DNA of 6,170 nt, taken from assembly GCA_024276805.1 (NCBI GenBank), contig JAJRWJ010000474.1, forward strand, positions 1-6,170, in the 5' to 3' direction. Position 1 is the stretch's first letter, and each line of letters begins with the position of its first letter. Below are positions 1-6,170 of this stretch, in pieces. The position numbers and the translations under genes were made by a program. The DNA is from Gammaproteobacteria bacterium. Its GTDB lineage: Bacteria; Pseudomonadota; Gammaproteobacteria; Methylococcales; Methylomonadaceae. The notes under the pieces are model-generated. The model made no database searches, had not been told where the DNA came from, and saw nothing but the letters and a program-made list of their open reading frames with translations.

Positions 1-10
1 CTGATCTCCC

Positions 11-85
11 GGTAGGCCGGATAAGCGCAGCGCATCCGGCAAAATACCCGCCATCGCCGGATGCGCGCTGCTTATCCGGCCTACC
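11..85. repeat. REP/BIME-like palindromic element, copy 1
   Basis: Two 30-bp arms (11-40 and 56-85) are inverted copies that differ at only three central positions, separated by a 15-bp spacer. Each arm is itself a small imperfect hairpin with GCCGGAT at one end and ATCCGGC at the other, next to a GGTAGG/CCTACC tip. The arms strongly resemble the enterobacterial REP/PU consensus (GTAGGCCGGATAAG...CATCCGGCA), and paired inverted REPs form a BIME. The element lies 3' of the minus-strand FliK-like gene, the usual intergenic place for REPs. Possible roles known for such elements are mRNA 3'-end stabilisation, gyrase or IHF binding, or RAYT-type mobilisation; none is shown here. The direct repeat with copy 2 includes positions 1-10 and may run beyond the window edge. 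Confidence 0.8.
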
Positions 86-190
86 CGTTCTTCCTTAGCT
101 TATGTCGATTTTCTTCATGATGCTTAGCGATTTTCCCCATCACAGAAGAGCATTTTGAAGTGTAGTCAAACGTTTATGAACTGGTCTCCC

Positions 191-265
191 GGTAGGCCGG
201 ATAAGCGCAGTGCATCCGGCAAAATGCCCGCCATCGCCGGATATGCATGGCTGATCCGGCCTGCG
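191..265. repeat. REP/BIME-like palindromic element, copy 2 (right arm decayed)
   Basis: Positions 181-265 repeat 1-85 in direct orientation at an offset of exactly 180 bp. The first 60 bp differ at three positions only, while the right arm (236-265) differs at about eight. That arm keeps the GCCGGAT and ATCCGGCCT ends but has lost pairing in its middle and at its outer tip. The left arm is intact, so one REP hairpin is well preserved and its partner is degenerate. The 105 bp between the two elements (86-190) hold nothing I recognise. Confidence 0.75.
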
Positions 266-279
266 AGTTTTATTGATTT

Positions 280-297
280 GCATGATGAAAATCATGC
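280..297. repeat. Short perfect hairpin over the stop codon of the FliK-like gene
   Basis: GCATGAT (280-286) and ATCATGC (291-297) form a perfect 7-bp stem with a 4-nt loop. The loop reads GAAA on the plus strand and TTTC in the minus-strand transcript. The TGA stop of the FliK-like gene lies inside the stem. In the transcript the hairpin is followed by AAATCAATAAAA rather than a U-run, so it is not a classical intrinsic terminator. It may be a weak terminator or 3'-end stabiliser working with the REP elements just beyond it, or chance. Confidence 0.35.
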
Positions 298-1794
298 CTT
301 GCCGTCGAACAGGCGTCTGTTTTCCTGTCCGGATTTTCTTTGCGGCTCAGGCAACCCCTGATTGACCCGCATCAGACCGGTTTTCAAGCCGGCCGCCTCG
401 ATTTGCTGTTGCAGATAATCCAGATTGTCCCCGATCAGTTGTGTGGTTTTTGTCCGATCGCTCCAGAACTGCGTGTTCAGGGTGTTGTCACAAAATGACA
501 ATCTGCAGTGAATCGTGCCCAGCCGTGGCGGTGCAATGCTGATGGTGACCGACCAGTTCGCCTCCTCTTCTGAATGCTGCCCCGTTTGTTTTTCCCGCTC
601 GATGGCAATATGCACCGACCTGGCTTCTTCCTGATCGATATATGGCAGCTCCAGGTTCCAGGCCTGCCTGGAACTGTCTTCCCTGGGCAGCGAGGAAAGT
701 TGATCCAGCACCAGTTTTGCCAGCGTTCCCTCGCCCTTTTGCGGCAATTCTTCGGGTAGCAGCGCTTTTGCAGACAACTGCTGCCGGGCCTCTGCTACGG
801 GTGAGGCTCGTTGCATTGCCTGCAGAAATTTCAACAAGTTGCCTTTGAAATCCTGTTGCAGGGTAGTGCCTGACCTGCCTTGGGCCAGTTTGGCTTCCAG
901 AAACAACCCTGAATCCTGTACGGCCTGTTTCAGCGTACTGCCGGATTGCAGCTGTTTGCTGGTGGGCAGCTGGGCCAGGATTATCCGCGCCAGTCTTTGC
1001 AGCGTTTCCGGCAACTGTTGCGCCTTGGTGCGTTGCGATACATGTTGCAGCATCTGTTCGAGCAACACCGTCGGCGCAGTCTGCCTGGGCAGCAACTGCC
1101 GCAACGCGGCGGTAATGGTTTCCTGTGCCTGACGGGCCTGTGGAAGAATTCTGAACGCGGGTTCAGGGCCTGTCTGGAGAACCTGCAGCCGGACCTGCTG
1201 ACCGGTTTTATAGGTCTCTCCCTGTCCCGTTGCTGGCGGCAGGGTGATGACTGTTTTGCTGCTGTTTGGCAAAGCCGTTGTGCTGGCGGCAGTGTGCAGG
1301 AGTTGCCCGGTACTGGACGCGGAGTTTGCCGGGACATTGCCGTTGTTGACTGTCGGAGACCTGACATCGATCTGCAGGCGCATTTTCTGGTCATCGACAT
1401 GGATGATTGTAGCGCTGATCTGCTGCCCCATCGTCCATACCGGCAGTTGCGCTGGTTTTGCCGACGCAGTGGGAACATTGAATTGCAGCAGGGCAGGGGG
1501 GCGAGTATTGCCGGTTTGCGCATCCACTGGCGCATCGAGGATTTTCAGGATGACAGCGGGTTGGACTTGCAGCACTTGCAATTTCAACGGCTGACCGATC
1601 CCGGCTTGAATTGCTCGATTGGCCCTGGCAGCAATGGCTGTTCCAGCATGACTGACGATGAAGGTGTTTTTTTCCGCCAGTCGGGAAATGACTTTTACCG
1701 TCAACTGCTGGCCTGGTTTCAGATCCGTCAGGTTGTCGGTCTGCCCGGTGGCTGGCATCAGTCTGGTCAGGGATGTCTGAATATCCACGGACAC
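292..1794 (-). CDS. FliK-like protein with C-terminal hook-length control (Flg_hook) domain
   Basis: This 500-residue protein is Gln- and Ala-rich and has no signal peptide or membrane segment. Residues about 370-475 look like the C-terminal domain of flagellar hook-length control proteins. They contain WSVTISIAPPRLGTIHCRLS followed by a helical stretch ending in a LQQQIEAAGLKTGLMRVNQG-type segment. In FliK this domain switches the export gate from hook to filament substrates, while the N-terminal part acts as the ruler. A GLFLEAKL segment (296-303) is, as I recall, typical of FliK-like proteins. The N-terminal half carries four short repeats of the form GQ(Q/P)-hydrophobic-x at 27-36, 66-75, 122-131 and 197-206, which suggest repeated small beta units. 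The start is a GTG only 6 nt after the HDOD gene's TGA with no visible Shine-Dalgarno, so translational coupling is likely. No other flagellar gene is in view, so it may be an orphan paralogue rather than the main FliK. Confidence 0.8.
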   Translation of the reverse strand: MSVDIQTSLTRLMPATGQTDNLTDLKPGQQLTVKVISRLAEKNTFIVSHAGTAIAARANRAIQAGIGQPLKLQVLQVQPAVILKILDAPVDAQTGNTRPPALLQFNVPTASAKPAQLPVWTMGQQISATIIHVDDQKMRLQIDVRSPTVNNGNVPANSASSTGQLLHTAASTTALPNSSKTVITLPPATGQGETYKTGQQVRLQVLQTGPEPAFRILPQARQAQETITAALRQLLPRQTAPTVLLEQMLQHVSQRTKAQQLPETLQRLARIILAQLPTSKQLQSGSTLKQAVQDSGLFLEAKLAQGRSGTTLQQDFKGNLLKFLQAMQRASPVAEARQQLSAKALLPEELPQKGEGTLAKLVLDQLSSLPREDSSRQAWNLELPYIDQEEARSVHIAIEREKQTGQHSEEEANWSVTISIAPPRLGTIHCRLSFCDNTLNTQFWSDRTKTTQLIGDNLDYLQQQIEAAGLKTGLMRVNQGLPEPQRKSGQENRRLFDGKA

Positions 1795-1800
1795 TGCAAA

Positions 1801-2691
1801 TCAGCTGAGCATTTGTCGGATATGCTGGATTTCATCCTTGGCCAGATCCAGAATATTGATGCTGGTGTCTGCATCCAGCTGACCGGCCGCCAGTTTCTGA
1901 TAGGCGGGCAGGGTATCCAGTTTGGGCATTTTTTTGATGTCGATTTTGCCGATATAACTGTGCAACTGGGAAATCATCACGATATCGCTGTAATCGGGCG
2001 ATTCGTTTTCATCCCGGTACCAGTTTTCGGCATTGATGATGACATCCTCGAAGTCGCTGGGAAAATCCCAGTTGCGGATGATCTGTACTCCGATCCTGGC
2101 GCGCAGCTGTTTTACCGTTTGCGCAAGGTCCCTGGGCCGGTTGACTATCTCGGGATGCTTGTCGGCATAGGTGAGAATGGGAACGATGCCGATGTCATGG
2201 ATCAATCCGGCAAGCATCGCACGGTCCGGATCGAAGCCTGGAGTCTTGTGGGCAAATACGGCGCTGATCGCGGCGACATAGCTGCTGTGCGACCAGAGTT
2301 CGGTCATTTTTCTGCGAATCACTGGTGATCTGGCCTTGAAAACCGCCTTCATGGCAAAGGCGGTGATGATGTCCTGGGAGGCCTTCAAACCTAGCCTGGT
2401 CAGTGCTTCCGGACAACTTTCAATCTGCCTGCGTCCCCGGTAAAGGGGACTGTTGGCTATTTTGATCAGGCGCGCCGTGATGGATGGATCGATCTGCACC
2501 ACCCGCGCGATTCTGTTGCTGTTCGCCTTGTCATCATTGATTGCGCGCCTGATTTTGAAGGCAACGTCCGGTATGGTCGGCAAAACCATTTTTTCCGATT
2601 GCATGAATTTGCAGCAATCCTGATAGAGGCTGTTTTTAGCCAGACCGGCGGGATTTTCAGTGGAATTGTCTCTGGTACCTTGCTCATTCAT
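1801..2691 (-). CDS. HDOD-domain signal transduction protein
   Basis: The product has 296 residues if it starts at the ATG at 2689-2691. A TTG at 2716-2718 would add nine residues (305 in total); neither start has a Shine-Dalgarno. I prefer the ATG because the best promoter candidate would leave only about 10 nt of leader before the TTG. The HDOD domain spans roughly residues 30-230: it opens with MVLPTIPDVAFKIRRAI (35-51), continues with IDPSITARLIKIANSPLY (67-84) and LTRLGLKASQDII (98-110), and reaches AGLIHDIG (161-168). HDOD proteins are HD-superfamily relatives that usually lack phosphohydrolase activity and act as cytoplasmic adaptors in stress, chemotaxis or motility signalling. Here there is no attached receiver, GGDEF or EAL domain. 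The gene directly precedes the FliK-like gene, which suggests a flagellar or surface-behaviour role, but that is inferred from context only. Confidence 0.85.
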   Translation of the reverse strand: MNEQGTRDNSTENPAGLAKNSLYQDCCKFMQSEKMVLPTIPDVAFKIRRAINDDKANSNRIARVVQIDPSITARLIKIANSPLYRGRRQIESCPEALTRLGLKASQDIITAFAMKAVFKARSPVIRRKMTELWSHSSYVAAISAVFAHKTPGFDPDRAMLAGLIHDIGIVPILTYADKHPEIVNRPRDLAQTVKQLRARIGVQIIRNWDFPSDFEDVIINAENWYRDENESPDYSDIVMISQLHSYIGKIDIKKMPKLDTLPAYQKLAAGQLDADTSINILDLAKDEIQHIRQMLS

Positions 2692-2734
2692 AAATAAATA
2701 TTTTGGATTATTACCCAAACTGTTTAAAGTTTAG

Positions 2735-2762
2735 TTTAAAATCTGCACTTTACCCTGCTCAA
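2735..2762 (-). promoter_or_regulatory. Candidate sigma70-type promoter for the HDOD/FliK-like operon
   Basis: Read on the minus strand, TTGAGC (2762-2757) and TTTAAA (2740-2735) are separated by 16 nt, each matching four of six consensus bases. Transcription would begin near 2728 and give a leader of about 37 nt to the ATG at 2691. The surrounding divergent intergenic region (2692-2882) is AT-rich near this gene, with overlapping GTTTAAA/TTTAAAA motifs at 2722-2741. The -35 lies in a small inverted repeat, ACCCT (2752-2756) with AGGGT (2763-2767), and the heptamer TGCTCAA occurs twice, at 2756-2762 and 2767-2773. These could be operator-like but may be chance. I find no convincing plus-strand promoter for prmB: TTGACC at 2804-2809 has no good -10. 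Confidence 0.35.
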
Positions 2763-2882
2763 AGGGTGCTCAATCATCCGGCGCTGCCTTGTCCGGTCCG
2801 CTATTGACCGTAAACGGGATGGAAGCGGGCTCACAACACGCTGACCATCATTGCTGAAAATCCATGCCTTCTGGCTATCCAA

Positions 2883-3815
2883 ATGACCAGTGCTTCATCA
2901 GACATCATCGACAAACTCTCGACAATACGTGATTATATCCGCTGGGCGGCCAGCCGCTTCAATGAAGCCGGACTGTTTTACGGACACGGCACCGACAATG
3001 CCCACGATGAAGCCAGCTTCCTGGTTCTGCATACCCTGCATCAGCCCTATCAGTTGTCCGCTGACTATTTCGCTGCCGTTCTGACCACCGAGGAACGGAT
3101 GGCAGTGCTCAATATCATCACACGCCGGATCGAAAAAAAAATTCCCGCCGCCTACCTGACCCATGAAGCGATTTTTGCCGGTCTGTCATTTTATGTCGAC
3201 GAACGCGTGTTGATTCCCCGCTCACCCATTGCCGAACTGATCGATGCGCATTTTTCCCCCTGGGTGGACAGCGATCGGGTAAACAATATACTCGATCTGT
3301 GCACCGGCAGTGGCTGTATTGCCATTGCCTGTGCCCACGCCTTCCCCAATGCGCACATCGATGCGCTGGATCTTTCCGTGGATGCCCTGGAAGTTGCCGC
3401 GATCAATCGGTAACGGCATCGCTTGCAGTAGCAGATCGATCTGATCCATTCCGACCTGTTCAACGCATTGCCGGGAAAAAAATATGACATCCTGGTCAGC
3501 AATCCACCCTATGTCGCCAGGTCGGAATGGCGGCAATTGCCGGCGGAATACTTTGCCGAACCGGAAATCGGTTTCGATGGCGGCGAGAATGGCCTGGATC
3601 TGGTCATCGAAATTCTGGCTGAGGCGGAAAACCACCTGAGCAGTCACGGCATCCTGGTGGTCGAGGTGGGCAGCAGTGCCGAAGCCCTGCAGCATCGCTT
3701 TCCTGCCGTGCCATTTTACTGGCTGGACTTCGAACGCGGCGGCGATGGCGTGTTTCTGCTGACTGCCCAGCAGGTGCGGCAATTCACGCCAGATTTTCAG
3801 TCCGCGCGGTCATAG
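2883..3815 (+). pseudogene. prmB: Ribosomal protein L3 glutamine methyltransferase PrmB, interrupted by two in-frame stops
   Basis: PrmB is a cytoplasmic SAM-dependent enzyme that N5-methylates a glutamine of ribosomal protein L3 during 50S assembly. The frame runs 310 codons from ATG to the TAG at 3813-3815, the same length I recall for E. coli PrmB, and aligns without gaps. Visible features are the N-terminal GHGTDN (34-39), YVDERVLIPRSPIAELI (104-120), SAM-binding motif I DLCTGSGCIAIACA (138-151), the catalytic motif NPPYV (207-211) and the C-terminal GGDGVFLLT. Codon 177 is TAA (3411-3413) and codon 183 is TAG (3429-3431). They separate motif I from NPPY, so neither fragment should be active alone. 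The sequence between and after the stops (RHRLQ, then QIDLIHSDLF) is still family-like, and no frame change is needed. Each stop is one substitution from a Gln, Glu or Lys codon. It may be a recent pseudogene, a local base-calling error, or a gene rescued by suppression. The ATG is the first start after an upstream in-frame stop at 2811-2813; no Shine-Dalgarno is visible. prmB next to aroC is a common gammaproteobacterial arrangement. Confidence 0.85.
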
Positions 3816-3824
3816 CGCCCCCAT

Positions 3825-3851
3825 TCTGCCTGACTTGCCAGTAAAGGCAGG
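3825..3851 (+). repeat. Weak inverted repeat after prmB
   Basis: CTGCCT (3826-3831) can pair with AGGCAG (3845-3850) around a 13-nt loop, with a T-G wobble extending the stem to 3825/3851. It begins 10 nt after the prmB stop, so it could weaken read-through into aroC. There is no T-run after it, and the loop contains a competing TGCC that can also pair with GGCA. A true intrinsic terminator is therefore doubtful. Confidence 0.2.
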
Positions 3852-3861
3852 TTGATCATGG

Positions 3862-3892
3862 TTCAACAATGGCGACACGATTAGGGTAGAAT
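3862..3892 (+). promoter_or_regulatory. Candidate sigma70-type promoter for aroC
   Basis: TAGAAT (3887-3892) matches five of six bases of the -10 consensus. The nearest -35-like hexamer is TTCAAC (3862-3867), a weak match at a long 19-bp spacing. Transcription would start near 3899-3900, leaving a leader of about 50 nt. An imperfect inverted repeat, GTTGA (3851-3855) with TCAAC (3863-3867), overlaps the -35 and might be an operator. A dedicated promoter here would let aroC be expressed despite the broken prmB upstream. Confidence 0.4.
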
Positions 3893-3948
3893 AAACAGGC
3901 ATTCTCCCGCAAATCAGTTCTGTTCAATTCTCAAAGAAAAACAAATCA

Positions 3949-5037
3949 ATGTCTGGAAATTCAATCGGAAAGTTATTCACCGTCACCACCTTTGGCGAAA
4001 GTCATGGCCCTGCCCTGGGCTGTATTGTCGATGGCTGCCCTCCCGGCATGGCGCTGTCGGAAGCGGATATTCAGCTGGATCTGGACCGGCGGCGACCGGG
4101 CAAATCCAGACATACCACGCAGCGACGGGAACCGGATCAGGTAAAAATTCTTTCCGGCGTGTTTCAGGGAGTCACCACAGGTACGCCGATAGGCCTGCTG
4201 ATAGAAAATGTCGACCAGCGTTCCAAGGACTATTCAAAAATTGCCGACCGCTTTCGTCCAGGCCATGCCGATTACACCTATCAGCATAAGTATGGCTTCC
4301 GTGACTATCGCGGAGGAGGGCGCTCGTCGGCCCGAGAAACCGCAATGCGCGTGGCGGCAGGCGCCATCGCCAAGAAATATCTGCAGGAAAAAGCCGGGGT
4401 GCGGATCCGTGGCTATCTGGCGCAGCTGGGTCCCATTAGGTTGACTGTCGTGGATTGGGACAGCATCGAGGACAATGTGTTCTTCTGCCCCGATCCGGGC
4501 AAGGTGGAGGAACTGGAAAATTATATGGATGCCTTGCGCAAGGAAGGGAATTCCGTCGGCGCCAAGGTCACAGTCGTCGCAACGGGCGTTCCGCCAGGGC
4601 TGGGAGAGCCGGTCTTCGACCGTCTGGATGCCGATCTGGCCCAGGCGTTGATGAGCATCAATGCCGTCAAGGGTGTGGAGATTGGTGATGGATTCGCCTG
4701 TGTCTCCAGCAAAGGCACCGAGTTTCGCGATGAAATCACCCCGGATGGTTTTTTGAGCAACCATGCCGGCGGCATTCTGGGTGGGATTTCCAGCGGTCAG
4801 AATATCGTCGCCAGCATAGCGCTGAAGGCCACTTCCAGTCTGCGCCTGCCTGGCAAAAGCATCGATTTGCAGGGACATCCCGTCGAGGTGATTACCGAAG
4901 GCAGACACGACCCCTGCGTGGGCATTCGCGCGACACCGATCGCCGAAGCGATGCTGGCCATCGTGCTGATGGACCATCTGCTAAGGCATCGGGCGCAAAA
5001 CCGTGATGTCGATGCAGGGCTGCCGATACTCCGATAA
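3949..5037 (+). CDS. aroC: Chorismate synthase
   Basis: AroC catalyses the last shikimate-pathway step, converting 5-enolpyruvylshikimate-3-phosphate to chorismate with loss of phosphate. It needs reduced FMN and works in the cytoplasm as a tetramer. The 362-residue length is normal for the bacterial enzyme. The signatures are all present: GESHG (16-20), RRRPGKSRHTTQRREPD (47-63), FRPGHADYTY (102-111), YRGGGRSSARETA (120-132), NHAGGILGGISSGQ (271-284) and GRHDPCVGIRATPIAEAM (318-335). The two active-site histidines expected of the family are His19 and His106. Nothing is truncated or missing, so it should be functional. The ATG follows a purine-rich AAAGAAAAAC stretch rather than a clear Shine-Dalgarno. 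Its TAA is 9 nt before the MFS start, and the preceding prmB is 133 bp away. Confidence 0.98.
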   Translation: MSGNSIGKLFTVTTFGESHGPALGCIVDGCPPGMALSEADIQLDLDRRRPGKSRHTTQRREPDQVKILSGVFQGVTTGTPIGLLIENVDQRSKDYSKIADRFRPGHADYTYQHKYGFRDYRGGGRSSARETAMRVAAGAIAKKYLQEKAGVRIRGYLAQLGPIRLTVVDWDSIEDNVFFCPDPGKVEELENYMDALRKEGNSVGAKVTVVATGVPPGLGEPVFDRLDADLAQALMSINAVKGVEIGDGFACVSSKGTEFRDEITPDGFLSNHAGGILGGISSGQNIVASIALKATSSLRLPGKSIDLQGHPVEVITEGRHDPCVGIRATPIAEAMLAIVLMDHLLRHRAQNRDVDAGLPILR

Positions 5038-5046
5038 CAGCCTGCG

Positions 5047-6170
5047 ATGCTGTCGATACGCATTCCCTACTGGCGGTTGTCGGGGTTCTATCTGTTCTAT
5101 TTTGCAACTCTGGGTGGCTTTCTGCCTTTCTGGAGTCTGTATCTCGAGGCGACGGGATTCAATCCCGTAGAAATCGGGGAATTGTCGGCATTGCTGGTCG
5201 GCACGAAAATTATCGCCCCCAATCTCTGGGGTTGGATTGCCGACCATACCGGCAGGAGTATGCGCATCATTCGTATCGCGTCTCTGGCTGCGGCCTGTTT
5301 GTTTGTCGGTTTCCTGCTGGACAACAGCTATTTGTGGTTTGCCTGGATAACGGTCGCGTTCAGTTTTTTCTGGAATGCCGCACTACCACAGTTCGAGGCG
5401 GTGACATTGTTTCACCTGCAGCAGCAGAGCCACCGCTACAGTCAAATCAGGCTCTGGGGGTCGGTCGGCTTTATCGTTGCGGTGATCGGCATAGGACGGC
5501 TGCTGGAGTTCCATGACATTGCCGTGTTGCCCACTGTCATCGTTTATCTGCTGATTGCCATCTGGCTGATTTCATTGCTGACACCGGAAGCCGCAATCAG
5601 GCACCATGACGATGACCCGGTTGGCATCCTCGGCATCATCGGCAGACCCGAAGTGCTGGCTTTTTTCAGCGTCTATCTGCTGCTGCAGCTCTCCCATGGT
5701 CCATATTACGTCTTCTTTTCCATCTATTTGCAGGACCTGCATTATTCAACGTCGGTGATCGGGTTTCTCTGGGCACTGGGCGTCGTCGCGGAAATCTGTC
5801 TGTTCCTGATGATGCGCCGCCTGTTGCAGCTGTTTTCACTCCGGCAGATATTATTGGTCAGTATAATTTTGAGTATCGGGCGCTGGCTGCTGATCGCCTG
5901 GAAAGCGGATAATCCGGCTTTGCTGCTTTTCGCCCAGCTGCTGCATGCCGCGAGTTTTGGTTCCACCCATGTGGTGGCCATACATCTCGTGCATGATTAT
6001 TTCGGCAGCCACCATCAGGGTAAAGGGCAGGCGTTGTACAGCAGCTTGAGCTTCGGATTGGGCGGCATGCTGGGCAGTCTTTACAGCGGTTACCTGTGGG
6101 AATCTTATGGACCGCAGATTGTCTATTCACTGGCTGCAGTCGCCAGCGGTGTGGCCTTCATTTTTGCGGC
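5047..6170 (+). CDS. Major facilitator superfamily transporter, HcaT/MFS_1-like (3' end outside window)
   Basis: The frame is open from ATG 5047 to the window edge: 374 codons plus two bases, with no stop. It encodes an inner-membrane protein with many hydrophobic segments, roughly at 11-31, 44-60, 76-94, 97-115, 137-152, 157-178, 204-228, 235-256, 264-285, 291-314 and 331-350, with another starting near 358. The N-terminus (FYLFYFATLGGFLPFWSLYL) matches my memory of the HcaT-type family, and GWIADHTGR (61-69) is the MFS motif A loop after helix 2. RLWGSVGF (135-142) and the HHQGKGQALYSSLSFGLGG segment (322-340) are also family-like. A charged loop with HHDDD (187-191) sits at the expected centre between the two halves. 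Typical length is about 380-400, so little is missing. The start lies 9 nt after the aroC stop in the same frame, without a Shine-Dalgarno, suggesting coupled translation. The substrate is unknown; HcaT is linked to 3-phenylpropionate, but that should not be carried over. Confidence 0.88.
   Translation, partial: MLSIRIPYWRLSGFYLFYFATLGGFLPFWSLYLEATGFNPVEIGELSALLVGTKIIAPNLWGWIADHTGRSMRIIRIASLAAACLFVGFLLDNSYLWFAWITVAFSFFWNAALPQFEAVTLFHLQQQSHRYSQIRLWGSVGFIVAVIGIGRLLEFHDIAVLPTVIVYLLIAIWLISLLTPEAAIRHHDDDPVGILGIIGRPEVLAFFSVYLLLQLSHGPYYVFFSIYLQDLHYSTSVIGFLWALGVVAEICLFLMMRRLLQLFSLRQILLVSIILSIGRWLLIAWKADNPALLLFAQLLHAASFGSTHVVAIHLVHDYFGSHHQGKGQALYSSLSFGLGGMLGSLYSGYLWESYGPQIVYSLAAVASGVAFIFA

Noticed and set aside
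1..265. CRISPR array
   Set aside because: There are only two copies, about 85 bp long, with internal dyad structure and a 95-bp gap. There is no series of short repeats with unique spacers and no cas gene.
155..361. Small plus-strand open frame of 68 codons
   Set aside because: It runs through the second REP-like palindrome and into the 3' end of the FliK-like gene on the other strand, with no ribosome binding site.
946..2328. Long plus-strand open frame (460 codons) antisense to the FliK-like and HDOD genes
   Set aside because: It mirrors two real genes that share a reading register. Its product is rich in Cys, Trp and Arg without any recognisable domain, and it crosses a true gene boundary. 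It is best explained by base composition.
3432..3443. Perfect 12-bp palindrome CAGATCGATCTG just after the second prmB stop
   Set aside because: It encodes family-like residues (QIDL), and a 12-bp palindrome is expected about once or twice by chance in a window this size.
3222..3782. Minus-strand open frame (186 codons) opposite prmB
   Set aside because: It is a shadow of prmB: its translation shows no domain, and prmB family motifs are clear on the plus strand. That it crosses the stop codons is expected, since antisense TTA and CTA are sense codons.
3468..3815. The second half of prmB as an independent small gene starting at TTG 3468
   Set aside because: The TTG is a normal internal leucine codon of the PrmB frame. 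There is no ribosome binding site, and the fragment starts just before NPPY, without the SAM-binding motif.
3411..5037. Genetic code in which TAA and TAG encode Gln, as in some ciliates
   Set aside because: TAG ends prmB and TAA ends aroC at the usual family lengths, and reading through the aroC TAA would fuse it in frame to the MFS gene. The interrupting stops are confined to one 21-bp stretch.

Overview
The window looks like chromosomal DNA of a flagellated gammaproteobacterium. Base composition is moderate, a little above 50 % GC by eye. The prmB-aroC-MFS gene order is one I recall from gammaproteobacteria such as Pseudomonas. The left edge carries REP-like palindromes with the GCCGGAT...ATCCGGC ends familiar from enterobacterial REP/PU elements. 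I cannot fix genus or species; a methanotroph-like lineage is only a guess.

Layout. Positions 1-291 hold no gene. They contain two copies of a REP-like inverted-repeat element exactly 180 bp apart, and a small hairpin over the end of the first gene. Two minus-strand genes follow: a FliK-like protein with a C-terminal hook-length control domain (292-1794), and upstream of it in transcription order an HDOD-domain signalling protein (1801-2691). They are 6 bp apart and probably co-transcribed from an AT-rich divergent intergenic region (2692-2882). On the plus strand come prmB (2883-3815), aroC (3949-5037) and the first 374 codons of an MFS transporter (5047 to the window edge).

The most notable point is prmB. 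The reading frame has the full expected length of 310 codons and recognisable family sequence from end to end. It is broken by two in-frame stops six codons apart: TAA at 3411-3413 and TAG at 3429-3431. There is no frameshift. The stops fall between the SAM-binding motif and the catalytic NPPY motif. A recent pseudogene, a local sequencing error or stop suppression could each explain this. Code reassignment is unlikely, because TAG and TAA also end prmB and aroC at their normal family lengths.

How the genes work together. aroC makes chorismate, the branch point to aromatic amino acids, folates and quinones. It appears to have its own promoter, so the broken prmB need not silence it. The MFS gene starts 9 nt after the aroC stop and is probably translated with it. 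The HDOD/FliK-like pair suggests a link between regulation and flagella, away from the usual flagellar clusters as far as the window shows. None of the five genes has a clear Shine-Dalgarno sequence. I see no tRNA, rRNA, CRISPR array, insertion sequence or phage gene.
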